From: Rhodoblastus sp963748385
Lineage (GTDB): Bacteria > Pseudomonadota > Alphaproteobacteria > Rhizobiales > Beijerinckiaceae
Assembly: GCA_963748385.1 (NCBI GenBank)
Contig: CAVVIQ010000013.1
Location: forward strand, 124,001-188,000
Length of the DNA: 64,000 nt
Direction: 5' to 3'
This document shows, piece after piece, positions 9,493 to 18,222 of the stretch. Numbering within the stretch: position 1 is the first letter of the stretch; each line of letters starts with the position of its first letter. The notes beneath the pieces are model-generated. The model did no database searches. It saw nothing but the letters and a program-made list of their open reading frames with translations, and was not told the DNA's origin. Position numbers and translations under genes: made by a program.

Positions 9493-10299
9493 TTACGGGA
9501 AGAAGGCGGCGACGGCCGCGTCGAGCGCGTCGCGCATGTCGGGATCGTCGGTGAGCGGCCGCACCATGGCGATGCTGCAGGCGTCCGGCGCCGGCACGCC
9601 CTTGACGATCAGCGCCCCGGCATAAATGAGCAGGCGGGTGGAAATGCCCTCGTCGAGCCCGTGGCCCTTGAGGTTTCGCGAGCGCAAAGCGATCTGCGCC
9701 AGTTTTTCCGCCTGCTTCGGTTCGATCCCGGTCTCATGGGCGACAATCTCGGCCTCGATTTCCGGCGTGGGATAAGTGAAGTCCAGCGCGCCGAAACGCT
9801 GCTTGGTCGAAGGCTTCAGGTCCTTCATCAGCGACTGGTAGCCGGGGTTGTAGGAGATCACCAGCTGGAAGTCGGGATGAGCCATGACCAGCTCGCCATT
9901 CTTGTCGAGCGGCAGGACGCGGCGGTGATCGGTGAGCGGGTGGATGACGACGGTGGTGTCCTGTCGGGCCTCCACCACTTCGTCGAGATAGCAGATCGCG
10001 CCCATGCGCGCGGCGGCGGTCAGTGGGCCGTCCTGCCAGCGCGTGCCGTCGCGATCGAGCAGAAAGCGCCCGACGAGGTCGGCGGCGGTCATGTCCTCGT
10101 TGCAGGCCACGGTGACCAGCGGCCGGCCCAGACGGTGCGCCATAAATTCGACGAAGCGGGATTTGCCGCAGCCGGTGGGGCCTTTGAGCATCATCGGCAG
10201 GCGCGCGTCATAGGCGGCCTGGAATTGTTCGATTTCGTGGCCGACGGCGCGGTAATAGGGCGCGGTCCTGACCCGGTATTGGCTGGAGATGTCGTCCAT
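9493..10299 (-). CDS. cbbQ: RuBisCO activase ATPase CbbQ (MoxR-type AAA+)
   Basis: CbbQ is the AAA+ motor that, with CbbO, removes inhibitory sugar phosphates from form I RuBisCO. Walker A is GPTGCGKS (residues 40-47) and Walker B is CYLDEVVEAR (about 103-112). The length is 268 residues, typical of the CbbQ/NorQ branch of MoxR ATPases. The ATG at 10299 (MDDISSQYRV) is chosen: a GAGGAG-type ribosome site precedes it, and the upstream in-frame extension is basic and non-conserved. NorQ is excluded by position directly behind cbbLS. A strong hairpin lies between cbbS and cbbQ. Confidence 0.95.
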   Translation of the reverse strand: MDDISSQYRVRTAPYYRAVGHEIEQFQAAYDARLPMMLKGPTGCGKSRFVEFMAHRLGRPLVTVACNEDMTAADLVGRFLLDRDGTRWQDGPLTAAARMGAICYLDEVVEARQDTTVVIHPLTDHRRVLPLDKNGELVMAHPDFQLVISYNPGYQSLMKDLKPSTKQRFGALDFTYPTPEIEAEIVAHETGIEPKQAEKLAQIALRSRNLKGHGLDEGISTRLLIYAGALIVKGVPAPDACSIAMVRPLTDDPDMRDALDAAVAAFFP

Positions 10300-10370
10300 T
10301 GCATGACTCCTCGGGAGGTTTCCTCGGCGTCTTTTTTTTGCGCGATTCTCGGCGGCGGCGCGCATTCCAT

Positions 10371-10408
10371 GGGCGCCTTCGGACGGGGAGGAAGGTCCGA
10401 AGGCGCCC
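10371..10408 (-). promoter_or_regulatory. Intercistronic stem-loop between cbbS and cbbQ
   Basis: A perfect 14-bp inverted repeat: GGGCGCCTTCGGAC (10371-10384) and GTCCGAAGGCGCCC (10395-10408), with a 10-base loop. On the minus strand no U-run follows, so it is not a standard intrinsic terminator. It may cap and stabilise the cbbLS mRNA or attenuate read-through into cbbQO, so that RuBisCO is made in excess over its activase. A second smaller GC hairpin lies around 10433-10450. The role is inferred. Confidence 0.6.
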
Positions 10409-10476
10409 CTGGCCGTGGCCTCGGCGCGGGGCTCCGGCGTCCGCGCCGGGAGGACGGGGCGCGGACCGGGTCTCGG

Positions 10477-10830
10477 TTACGCCGCGGGGCGGAAGATCAG
10501 CATTGCGGTCCCCTGGGTCTGGCGGACATTGTCGTAGCCGATCAATTTCACCAGATGCTTGGGATTGGCTTTGCGGCAGGCCTCGGCCTCGGCGAGGATG
10601 CGGTCCACGTCGGTTTCGCCGAACATCGGCAGCTTCCACATGTACCAGTAATCCATCATCGCATTTTCCGGCTCGCAATGTTCGACCGCCGGGTTCCAGC
10701 CGCGATCGACGATATATTGCACCTGCTTGCGCAATTCTTCGCTCGTCATCTGCGGCAGGTAGGAGAAGGTCTCGAACCTCTTGCTGGCTTCGTCGCCGAT
10801 ACGGGACGGATAATCCTGAACGTTGCTCAT
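10477..10830 (-). CDS. cbbS: RuBisCO small subunit, form I
   Basis: This is the small subunit of ribulose-1,5-bisphosphate carboxylase/oxygenase. The 117-residue protein has the family N-terminus (ETFSYLPQMTSEELRKQV), then GWNPAVEHCEP, YWYMWKLPMFGE and the C-terminal strand TAMLIFRPA. It follows cbbL after about 80 bases and precedes cbbQ by about 180 bases. The short beta-A/B loop and lack of a C-terminal extension suggest form IA, as does the cbbQO association. Confidence 0.97.
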   Translation of the reverse strand: MSNVQDYPSRIGDEASKRFETFSYLPQMTSEELRKQVQYIVDRGWNPAVEHCEPENAMMDYWYMWKLPMFGETDVDRILAEAEACRKANPKHLVKLIGYDNVRQTQGTAMLIFRPAA

Positions 10831-10912
10831 CTGTTGTTCTCCGAAATCTCTGGGATTGAACGCCGAGGCTCAAATTGTGAGCCTTGGCCTCCGCGTCGAT
10901 TGACGCGACGAA

Positions 10913-12331
10913 TTAGCGATGGGCGACGTCGAGCTTGTCCACCGTGTCGAACTCGAACTTGATCTCCTTCCACGTCTCCATGGCGATCTTCAGTTCGGGC
11001 GAGCTTTGCGCGGCCTTGGTGAGGATGTCGCGGCCCTCGCGCTCCAGGTGGCGGCCTTCGTTGCGGGCCTGGACGCAGGCTTCCAGCGCCACGCGGTTGG
11101 CCGCCGCGCCCGCGGCGTTGCCCCAGGGATGGCCGAGCGTGCCGCCGCCGAACTGGAGCACCGAGTCGTCGCCGAAGATCGAGACCAGCGCCGGCATGTG
11201 CCAGACATGGATGCCGCCGGAGGCCACCGGGAACAGGCCGGGCATCTGGCCCCAGTCCTGATCGAAGAAGATGCCCTTGGCGCGGTCTTCCTTGGTGTAA
11301 CGCTCGCGCATCATGCCGATCCAGCCCAGCGTCGCCTCGCGGTCGCCTTCCAGCTTGCCGACCACGGTGCCGGAGTGCAGGTGGTCGCCGCCGATCAGGC
11401 GCAGCAGCTTGGTCAGCACGCGGAAATTGATGCCATGGCGCGGGTTGCGGTCGATGACCGCATGCATGGCGCGGTGGACGTGCAGCATGACGCCATTGTC
11501 GCGGCACCATTTGGAGAGGCTGGTGTGCGCGGCCCAACCGAGCGTAAGGTAGTCGCTCATCACGATCTTGGAGCCGATCTCCTTGGCGAATTCGGCGCGC
11601 TTGTACACCTCCTCCATGGTTGGAGCGGTGCAGTTCATGTAGTGGCCCTTCTTCTCGCCGGTCTCGGCCTCCGACTTGTCGATCGCCTCCTGGCAAAACA
11701 GGAAGCGGTCGCGCCAGCGCATGAAGGGCTGCGAATTGACGTTCTCGTCGTCCTTGGTGAAGTCGAGGCCGCCGCGCAGGCACTCATAGACGGCGCGGCC
11801 ATAGTTCTTGGCGGAGAGGCCGAGCTTGGGCTTGATGGTGCAGCCGAGCAGCGGACGGCCGTATTTGTTGAGCTTGTCGCGCTCGACATAGATGCCGTGG
11901 GGCGGTCCGGGGTTGGTCATCACGAACCACAGCGGGAAGCGGACATCCTCCAGGCGCAGGCTGCGCACGGCCTTGAAGCCGAATACATTGCCGACCAGCG
12001 AGGTGAAGACGTTGACCACCGAGCCTTCCTCGAACAGGCCCATCGGATAGGCGATGAAGGCGTAGAAGGCTTCGTCGTCGCCGGGCACGTCCTCGATGGC
12101 GTAGGCGCGGCCCTTGTAATAGTCGAGATCGGTGAGAAGGTCGGTCCACACCGTGGTCCAGGTGCCGGTGGAGCTTTCGGCGGCCACCGCGGCGGCGGCC
12201 TCCTCGCGCGGCACGCCCGGCTGCGGCACGATCTTGAACACCGCCAGCACGTCGCTTTCGCGCACCGAATAATTGGGCTCCCAGTATGTTTCCCGATATT
12301 CCTTCACGCCTGCTTTGTAGGTCTTGGCCAT
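10913..12331 (-). CDS. cbbL: RuBisCO large subunit, form IA
   Basis: This is the catalytic subunit of Calvin-cycle CO2 fixation. In the 472-residue protein the active-site stretch GGLDFTKDDEN (187-197) contains the carbamylated Lys193 and metal ligands Asp195 and Glu196. TIKPKLG holds Lys167 and Lys169. The loop-6 region GTVVGKLEGDR and the phosphate-binding stretch FGGGTLGHPWGN are intact. The start MAKTYKAGVKEYRETYW and the association with cbbQ/cbbO point to form IA (IAq type). The ribosome site AGGAGGAAAGCCC precedes the ATG. It is transcribed divergently from cbbR. Confidence 0.98.
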   Translation of the reverse strand: MAKTYKAGVKEYRETYWEPNYSVRESDVLAVFKIVPQPGVPREEAAAAVAAESSTGTWTTVWTDLLTDLDYYKGRAYAIEDVPGDDEAFYAFIAYPMGLFEEGSVVNVFTSLVGNVFGFKAVRSLRLEDVRFPLWFVMTNPGPPHGIYVERDKLNKYGRPLLGCTIKPKLGLSAKNYGRAVYECLRGGLDFTKDDENVNSQPFMRWRDRFLFCQEAIDKSEAETGEKKGHYMNCTAPTMEEVYKRAEFAKEIGSKIVMSDYLTLGWAAHTSLSKWCRDNGVMLHVHRAMHAVIDRNPRHGINFRVLTKLLRLIGGDHLHSGTVVGKLEGDREATLGWIGMMRERYTKEDRAKGIFFDQDWGQMPGLFPVASGGIHVWHMPALVSIFGDDSVLQFGGGTLGHPWGNAAGAAANRVALEACVQARNEGRHLEREGRDILTKAAQSSPELKIAMETWKEIKFEFDTVDKLDVAHR

Positions 12332-12429
12332 TGGGCTTTCCTCCTGTGCGACCGGCTCGCCGCCGGACCGTCGCGCAGCTTTTTGCCCTTGATTTCGATT
12401 TGACTGAAGTTCATTGTTTTAAGCATCAT

Positions 12430-12447
12430 GTTATAGGAAAATATAAC
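12430..12447. promoter_or_regulatory. Candidate CbbR operator in the cbbL-cbbR divergent region
   Basis: A perfect inverted repeat GTTATA-N6-TATAAC abuts the cbbR start codon in the 117-bp divergent region. LysR-type regulators recognise T-N11-A dyads, and CbbR sites have TNA-N7-TNA form; this dyad contains such spacing. Its position over the cbbR start fits autorepression, with activation of cbbL from the other side of the region. It is an AT-rich island in GC-rich surroundings. Confidence 0.6.
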
Positions 12448-12448
12448 G

Positions 12449-13342
12449 ATGCTGCGCCGGGTCACCATGCATCAGCTGCGCCTGCTGGCGGCGCTCGGCC
12501 AGCACATGAACATGACTCGCGCCGCCGAGGAGCTGCATATGACGCCCTCGGCTTTTTCCATCCAGATCAAGCAACTGGCGGAGGCGCTCGGCGCGCCCCT
12601 GCACGAGCAGGCGGGCAAGAAGCTGTTTCTGACCGAGGCCGGGCAGGCGGGGGCGCGGGCGGCGCGGGAAATCCTGGCGCGACTGGACATGCTCGGCCAG
12701 GAACTGGCGGAAATGCGCGGACTGGAGCGCGGCGAACTGCGCCTCGCCATGATCACCACCGCGCGTTATTTCGCCACCAGGCTGATCGGCGATTTCTGCC
12801 GCCTGCATCCCAGGATCGAACTGATCATGGAAGTGGTCAACCGCGACCAGATGCTGGAGCGAATGGCCCAGAATCGCGACGATCTCTACATCATGGGCCG
12901 CATCCCCCAGGACATGGAGGTCGAGGCCTTTCCCATCGCCGAAAACCCGCTGGTGGTGGTGGCGGCGCCTGATCATCCGCTCTGCAGCGCCCGCGATATT
13001 TGCGCGGGAAGCCTGGAAAACCAGCCTTTTCTCCTGCGCGAGCCGGGCTCGGGCACCCGCCAGGCGGCGGAGCGCTTTTTCGCCGGCCACAAGATCCGCC
13101 CGCCGGCGCGCATGACGCTCGGCAGCGACGAAACCATCAAACAGGCGGCCGCCGCCGGCCTCGGCCTCGCGATCCTCTCCCGCCACGTCCTGACCCTCGA
13201 ACTCGCCGGCGGACTGCTGCGCGAACTCGACGTGGAGGGTTTTCCCATCGTCGGCCACTGGTACGCCGCCCATCTGAAAGCCAAGAGACTGCCCCCGGCG
13301 GCGACGGCTTTCCTGCAAATGCTGAAAGGCGCGCAGGCCTGA
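12449..13342 (+). CDS. cbbR: LysR-family regulator CbbR
   Basis: This is the LysR-type activator of the cbb operon. The N-terminal winged helix-turn-helix is seen in MHQLRLLAALGQHMNMTRA and AEELHMTPSAFSIQIKQL. The C-terminal co-inducer domain includes GELRLAMITTARYF, RIELIMEVVNRDQ and LREPGSGTRQAAERFF, close to known CbbR proteins. The protein is 297 residues. An alternative ATG six codons downstream (12467) is also possible and would leave the operator-like dyad entirely upstream. Divergent placement from cbbL identifies its target. Confidence 0.93.
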   Translation: MLRRVTMHQLRLLAALGQHMNMTRAAEELHMTPSAFSIQIKQLAEALGAPLHEQAGKKLFLTEAGQAGARAAREILARLDMLGQELAEMRGLERGELRLAMITTARYFATRLIGDFCRLHPRIELIMEVVNRDQMLERMAQNRDDLYIMGRIPQDMEVEAFPIAENPLVVVAAPDHPLCSARDICAGSLENQPFLLREPGSGTRQAAERFFAGHKIRPPARMTLGSDETIKQAAAAGLGLAILSRHVLTLELAGGLLRELDVEGFPIVGHWYAAHLKAKRLPPAATAFLQMLKGAQA

Positions 13343-13410
13343 CGCCAAAGGCTGCGGCGGCCTTCTGCGCATGGTAGACTTTTGGGGTTCAAGCTCTCCT
13401 GGAGGCGGTC

Positions 13411-14433
13411 ATGAGGCAGATATGGATCACCAAGGCCGGGGCGCCCGAGGTTCTCGCGATCCGGCATGCGCCCGATCCCGAGCCGGGACCGGGAGAAGCG
13501 CGCATCCGCGTCGAGGCCAGCGGGGTCAATTTCGCCGATATCCTCGGCCGGCTCGGTCTTTACCCCGATCTGCCGCCCCTGCCGGTCGTGCCCGGCTATG
13601 AGGTGAGCGGCCGGGTGGACGCCGTCGGCGAGGGAATCGGCGCCGATTGGGTGGGACGCGACGTGATCGCGCTGACCCGTTTCGGCGGCTATTCCGACGT
13701 GGTCTGCGTTCCTTGCAAACAGGTTTTCGTCCGTCCGGAGGGGATGTCGGCGCAGGAGGGCGCGGCGATCCCCGTCAATTATCTCACCGCCTGGCAGCTC
13801 ATGGTCATCATGGGCGCCCTGAAGGCCGGGGAAACAATCCTCGTCCATTCCGTCGGCGGCGGCGTCGGCATGGCCGCAACGCAGATTGCGAAACATATTG
13901 GCGCGCGGGTGATCGGCACGGCCTCGGCGGCCAAGCACGAGCAATTGCGCGCCCTCGGCGTCGACGAACTGATCGATTACCGGACCGAGGATTTCGAGAA
14001 ACGGGCGCGCGAAATGACCGGCGGGCGCGGCGTCGACCTCATTCTCGACGCGGTCGGCGGCGAATCCTTCAAGAAGGGCTATCGACTGCTGGCGCCGGGG
14101 GGACGGCTCGGCATGTTCGGCGTTTCATCGGCCGCGACCGGGAAAGTGCGAAGCCTCGCCAGCGTGGTGAAACTTCTGGTTTCGACGCCCTGGCTGCAAT
14201 TCAACCCCGTCGCGCTGATCAACGACAACAAGGGCGTGTTCGGCGTCAATCTCGGCCATATGTGGGGCGAGATCGACAATAGCCGCAAATGGGCGGAACA
14301 ATTGCTCGGCCTGTGGAGCGCCGGAGTGGTCAAGCCGAAAATCGCCCGCGTCTTCAAATTCGACGAGGTCGCGGAGGCCCATCATTTCCTTCAGGATCGC
14401 CGCAACGTCGGCAAGGCGCTGCTTGTCCCCTAG
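13411..14433 (+). CDS. Medium-chain dehydrogenase, quinone oxidoreductase / VAT1-like
   Basis: This is a 340-residue zinc-independent medium-chain NAD(P)H dehydrogenase. The N-terminal GroES-like domain has ASGVNFADILGRLG and VVPGYEVSGRVDAVGEG. The nucleotide-binding domain shows HSVGGGVGMAATQIAKH and DLILDAVGGESFKKGY. The last part (DNKGVFGVNLGHMW) is typical of VAT1-like quinone oxidoreductases. The start has a CTCCTGGAGG site. The substrate is not predictable. It is a single gene downstream of cbbR and probably not part of the cbb regulon, though this is not excluded. Confidence 0.88.
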   Translation: MRQIWITKAGAPEVLAIRHAPDPEPGPGEARIRVEASGVNFADILGRLGLYPDLPPLPVVPGYEVSGRVDAVGEGIGADWVGRDVIALTRFGGYSDVVCVPCKQVFVRPEGMSAQEGAAIPVNYLTAWQLMVIMGALKAGETILVHSVGGGVGMAATQIAKHIGARVIGTASAAKHEQLRALGVDELIDYRTEDFEKRAREMTGGRGVDLILDAVGGESFKKGYRLLAPGGRLGMFGVSSAATGKVRSLASVVKLLVSTPWLQFNPVALINDNKGVFGVNLGHMWGEIDNSRKWAEQLLGLWSAGVVKPKIARVFKFDEVAEAHHFLQDRRNVGKALLVP

Positions 14434-14464
14434 AGCAGCGTGCGAAAAACCAGGGGCGCTTCCG

Positions 14465-15061
14465 TCACACCTTCAGCGCCAGCGCAAAGACCTCGGGGCC
14501 GGGCCAGCCGGAGAGCAGGCGGTTGTTGATGATGAAGGAGGGCGTGCTGGAGACCCCGATGCGGTCGAGGAAATCCATCTGGGCGATGATCCGGTCGCGG
14601 ACCTCCCGGCTGTTGGCCGTATCGGCGAGTTTCTTGACGTCGAGGCCCATGGCCTGGGCCGCGTTGAGGGCGATATCGCCGTCGATCCGGCCTTTTGTCG
14701 CATAAAGCGCGCGGTGGAAGGCGAAAGCTTTTTCCGGACCGTAAAGAATCAGCGCCGCCTGCCGCAGTTTCGCGGCCTGAACCGAGCCGACCGAGAGCAT
14801 CGGGCTGTCGATCAGCCCGAGGCGCAGCTTTTTTTTCGCCACCATGACGTCGAGGCTGTGAAAGGCCTTTCGGCAATAGGGGCAATTGTAGTCGAAAATT
14901 TCGATCGCCGAGGGGCCGGAGCCGAACCACGACAGGCCGGGCACGGCGTTCGGATCGACGCCGGAGGGCAGGGGGACGAGGGGCAGTTCGTCGGCCTCGA
15001 GCGCGAAGGCGGAGGCCGCCGGGAGAAGCGCGAGGCTCGCAAGAAAAAGGCGGCGATCCAA
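14465..15061 (-). CDS. DsbA-family thiol:disulfide oxidoreductase
   Basis: This is a periplasmic thioredoxin-fold protein with redox motif CPYC in FDYNCPYCRKAF, like the DsbA/Com1 family. The N-terminal part DRRLFLASLALLPAASAFA is a signal peptide. A TTG start at 15061 is preferred because AGGAG lies six bases upstream and it places the signal peptide at the N-terminus; the open frame continues upstream from another ATG at 15115. The C-terminal VSSTPSFIINN contains the conserved cis-proline. The protein is about 198 residues. It is likely an oxidase or reductase of secreted proteins. Confidence 0.88.
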   Translation of the reverse strand: MDRRLFLASLALLPAASAFALEADELPLVPLPSGVDPNAVPGLSWFGSGPSAIEIFDYNCPYCRKAFHSLDVMVAKKKLRLGLIDSPMLSVGSVQAAKLRQAALILYGPEKAFAFHRALYATKGRIDGDIALNAAQAMGLDVKKLADTANSREVRDRIIAQMDFLDRIGVSSTPSFIINNRLLSGWPGPEVFALALKV

Positions 15062-15161
15062 AAAAGGCTCCTCAGGGTTGGAGCGCCAGCATAGGGCGCC
15101 GGCCATCGGGGACAAAGCTCCAGGCGCGCAAATTCCACAAAACTGCTGTAAAAGGCTGGCG

Positions 15162-15971
15162 ATGAGCGAATCTCAGCCTTCCGCCGCGCCTCTGCGCTTC
15201 ACCGCCCGCGCCCTGATGCTCGGCGATCGCATCGATCTGAGCGGACTGGAGCGCGCCGACGCCATTTCGACCTCGCCGCTCGCCTTTCACGTCGGGCAAA
15301 GCGGCATAGTGGCGCTCTATCGCTATGGCGTCGCCGTCCTCGTCGGCCTGACCCCGCTCGAAGAAGAGGACGTGCTGGCGCGGCTCAAGGATCGGGTGGT
15401 TGGCGCGCCCTTGCGCAGGGAGGACGAAGCCGTCACGCTTCTGGTCGGCGAGGCGGAGGATCGAGTCACGCTCAATGGCGCGGTCGCGCTCAAGGATCTG
15501 TCCGACGAGCGTTTTCTGGTCTTCGCCGACGCCATCGCCAAATCCGTGGCGCTGGCGCGCGACGAGCGCGAGGTCAATATGGTCTTCGACACGGTCGAGC
15601 CTCTGGCCAACGTGCTCGGGCGCGTCGGGCGCCCGATGCGCAACCGCCGCGAAATGCTGCGCCTGATCGGCCAGGCGCTCGGCGTGCAGCACCGCGTCTC
15701 GGGCCGCGTCGCGGTCGAAGACAAGCCCGACGTTCTGTGGGACCGCCCCGACCTGGAGCGGCTCTACGCCCGTCTGGAGGACGAATATGAGCTGAAAGAG
15801 CGCGGCCAGACTCTTCAGCGCAAGCTGGATGTCATCGTCGAAACCGTCCGGGCGCTGACCGACATCATCGACGCCGACCGCTCGTCCTTCATGGAAATGG
15901 CGATCGTCCTGCTCATTCTCGCGGAAATCGCCCTATCCCTGTTCGAAATTATTTTTACGCGCGGGCGTTGA
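15162..15971 (+). CDS. RMD1/YagE (DUF155) family membrane protein
   Basis: This is a 269-residue protein of the RMD1/YagE family, named from yeast and mitochondrial homologues (RMND1) whose bacterial role is unknown. The N-terminal region includes FHVGQSGIVALYRYGVAVLVG. The middle segment AKSVALARDEREVNMVFD and LYARLEDEYELKERGQTL are typical, and a single C-terminal membrane helix (MAIVLLILAEIALSLFEIIF) anchors it. The ATG at 15162 gives the usual family length. Confidence 0.85.
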   Translation: MSESQPSAAPLRFTARALMLGDRIDLSGLERADAISTSPLAFHVGQSGIVALYRYGVAVLVGLTPLEEEDVLARLKDRVVGAPLRREDEAVTLLVGEAEDRVTLNGAVALKDLSDERFLVFADAIAKSVALARDEREVNMVFDTVEPLANVLGRVGRPMRNRREMLRLIGQALGVQHRVSGRVAVEDKPDVLWDRPDLERLYARLEDEYELKERGQTLQRKLDVIVETVRALTDIIDADRSSFMEMAIVLLILAEIALSLFEIIFTRGR

Positions 15972-16004
15972 GGGCGGTGGCGAAAAGGGCGTGACATTTT
16001 TGCC

Positions 16005-17996
16005 ATGGCGCCGCCCGCGCCGCGCCCGCACGGGGGCGCCGGCATTGACAGGGCGGCCATTTCTTTCCACACAGGAGCCTTGTCGCGCGGCCGCTCAGAT
16101 GGGCCGGCCGGCGTTTCGGGCGCGTCTCCTCCGGCGGGAAACGCAAAAAAGCCGCATCGCAAGCCGCCGAGAGACCGGACCTTGTTTTCCGCTCTGAAGG
16201 AAAAGCTAGCCAAGAGGTTGTTCAACAAGGGGCAAATGCATCTGATCGCACGTCTGCTGCGCGATCAGGGGGGCAAGCATGCCTGGGGCTATGTGCTGGC
16301 TTTCGTGATGATGGGGATCACCGCGACGGCCACCACCCTCTCCGCCTATATGATGAAATTCATCGTCAATCGTATTTTCCTCGATCGCGACATCGTGGCG
16401 ATGTGGGAGATCGGCGGCGCGATCACCGCGATCTATATCGCCAAGGGCTTCGCCACCTACGGCCAGCAGGTGACCCTGTCGCGGATTTCCAACAACATCA
16501 TCGCGGACAGCCAGACCAAGATCTTCGACAAGATGCTGGCGATGGACGTCAGCTTCTACAACGCCCGCCATTCCGCCGAATTCCTGGCCCGCCAGGCCTT
16601 CATTTCGCAGTCGGCCGGCAATGCGCTCAACATTCTGGTCACCGCGTTCGGCCGCGACGCGCTGACCACGCTCGGCCTGACCTTCGCCATGTTCCAGCAG
16701 GATGCGGCGCTGGCTTCGGTCTCCCTCCTGATCATGCCCGTGGCGATCGTGGGCGTGCGCAAGCTCGGCAATCGCGCCCGCCGGGTGATCATGACCGAAT
16801 TCCAGGGCTTCGCGGCCATTCTCGCCTCCCTGCAGGAGACGGCCCAGGGCATTCGCGTGGTGAAATCCTTCACCCTGGAGCCCTTCATGCGCGAGCGGCA
16901 GGTGCGCGGGATCCAGGCCTTCGAATCGGCGGCCAACAAGCTCGTGCGGGTGCAGTCGCGCTCGAGCCCGCTGATGGAGACGCTGGCGGGGATCGCGGTG
17001 GCGCTGGTCGTCGTTTATGGCGGCTACCGGGTGATCTATCACGGCGAGAGGCCCGGCAATTTCTTCGCCTTCCTCACCGCGCTGCTTCTGGCGACCGAGC
17101 CGGCCAAGCGCGTCGCCCGCCTCCATGTCGACATCAACACCTCGCTGATCGGCGTCGACATGCTTTACCAGTTCCTCGACGAGAAGACGCCGGAAGCCGA
17201 GCCGGCGGATATTCCGGAGCTCAAGATTTCGGCGGGGCGGGTCGAGTTCGACAATGTCGAATTTTCCTATCGCCCCGGGGAATTGGTGCTCAACAAGCTG
17301 AACCTCGTGGCCGAGCCGGGCGAGACCACGGCTCTCGTCGGGCGATCCGGCGGCGGCAAGACCACCGCCATGAGCATGATCCTGCGCTTTTACGAACCGA
17401 CCGCGGGAAAAATCTTCATCGACGGCCAGGATATTTCCGCCTTTTCCCGGCGTTCGCTGCGCAGCCAGATCGCCTATGTCGGCCAGGACACGTTCCTTTT
17501 CAGGGGGTCGATCCGCGACAACATCCGCTTCGGCAGGCCCGGCGCCAGCGAAGAGGAGATCGAGGCGGCGGCCAGGGCCGCCTTCGCCCACGATTTCATC
17601 ATGTCCTTCGACAAGGGTTACGATTCGCCGGTGGGCGAACAGGGCGTGCAACTTTCCGGCGGCCAGCGCCAGCGCCTTTCCATCGCCCGGGCCTTCCTCA
17701 AGGACGCGCCGCTGATCCTGCTCGACGAGGCGACCTCGGCGCTGGACACGGAATCGGAGCGCGCGGTCCAGGAGGCGCTGAAAACGCTTTGCGCCGGGCG
17801 CACCACCATCGTCATCGCCCATCGCCTCAGCACGGTCGCCAGCGCGGAGCGCATATGCGTCATCGAGGGCGGCCGGGTGATCGAATCCGGCCGTCAGGAC
17901 GAGTTGCTGGCGCGCGACGGGGTTTACGGCCTCCTGTACAAGACCCAGTTCGAGCGCGGCCTGGCGCTGGCGACGCCCGGCGCTGCGGCGGAATAG
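16005..17996 (+). CDS. ABC exporter, fused permease/ATPase (MsbA-like)
   Basis: This is a half-size ABC exporter of subfamily B. The N-terminal transmembrane domain runs from about YVLAFVMMGITATATTLSAY to LALVVVYGGYRVIYHG. The C-terminal ATPase has Walker A GRSGGGKT, signature LSGGQRQRLS, Walker B LILLDEATSALD and the H-loop IVIAHRLST. It resembles the MsbA / lipid A-core flippase group. The start is uncertain: the ATG at 16005 gives 663 residues with a low-complexity leader, while the ATG at 16236 (MHLIARLLRDQGG) would give a more usual ~586 residues. The substrate is probably lipid or glycan. Confidence 0.88.
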   Translation: MAPPAPRPHGGAGIDRAAISFHTGALSRGRSDGPAGVSGASPPAGNAKKPHRKPPRDRTLFSALKEKLAKRLFNKGQMHLIARLLRDQGGKHAWGYVLAFVMMGITATATTLSAYMMKFIVNRIFLDRDIVAMWEIGGAITAIYIAKGFATYGQQVTLSRISNNIIADSQTKIFDKMLAMDVSFYNARHSAEFLARQAFISQSAGNALNILVTAFGRDALTTLGLTFAMFQQDAALASVSLLIMPVAIVGVRKLGNRARRVIMTEFQGFAAILASLQETAQGIRVVKSFTLEPFMRERQVRGIQAFESAANKLVRVQSRSSPLMETLAGIAVALVVVYGGYRVIYHGERPGNFFAFLTALLLATEPAKRVARLHVDINTSLIGVDMLYQFLDEKTPEAEPADIPELKISAGRVEFDNVEFSYRPGELVLNKLNLVAEPGETTALVGRSGGGKTTAMSMILRFYEPTAGKIFIDGQDISAFSRRSLRSQIAYVGQDTFLFRGSIRDNIRFGRPGASEEEIEAAARAAFAHDFIMSFDKGYDSPVGEQGVQLSGGQRQRLSIARAFLKDAPLILLDEATSALDTESERAVQEALKTLCAGRTTIVIAHRLSTVASAERICVIEGGRVIESGRQDELLARDGVYGLLYKTQFERGLALATPGAAAE

Positions 17997-18222
17997 CCTT
18001 TATCGCAATGAATTAAACATAATTTCGCCCGCGCTGGGTGAACATCGGCGGCGCATGTGCGAAAGTTTGTGTAATCGCCTGAAAAGACGCCATAATCGTG
18101 AGAAAAGGAGCATTCGCCGCCGCCGGCTGCGCGGCGCGGATGGCGAAGAAGGGCGTTTTGCGCGATGTTGGGCGCGTCGCGCCGAGCGATTCCCGTCGGC
18201 GTCTTCCAATCGAGTTCGCTCC

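Noticed and set aside
8222..9625. A long plus-strand open frame opposite cbbO and cbbQ
   Set aside because: It is a GC-rich shadow with no domains; the minus-strand genes are well supported.
10919..12403. A long plus-strand open frame opposite cbbL
   Set aside because: It mirrors cbbL codons and has no recognisable motifs.
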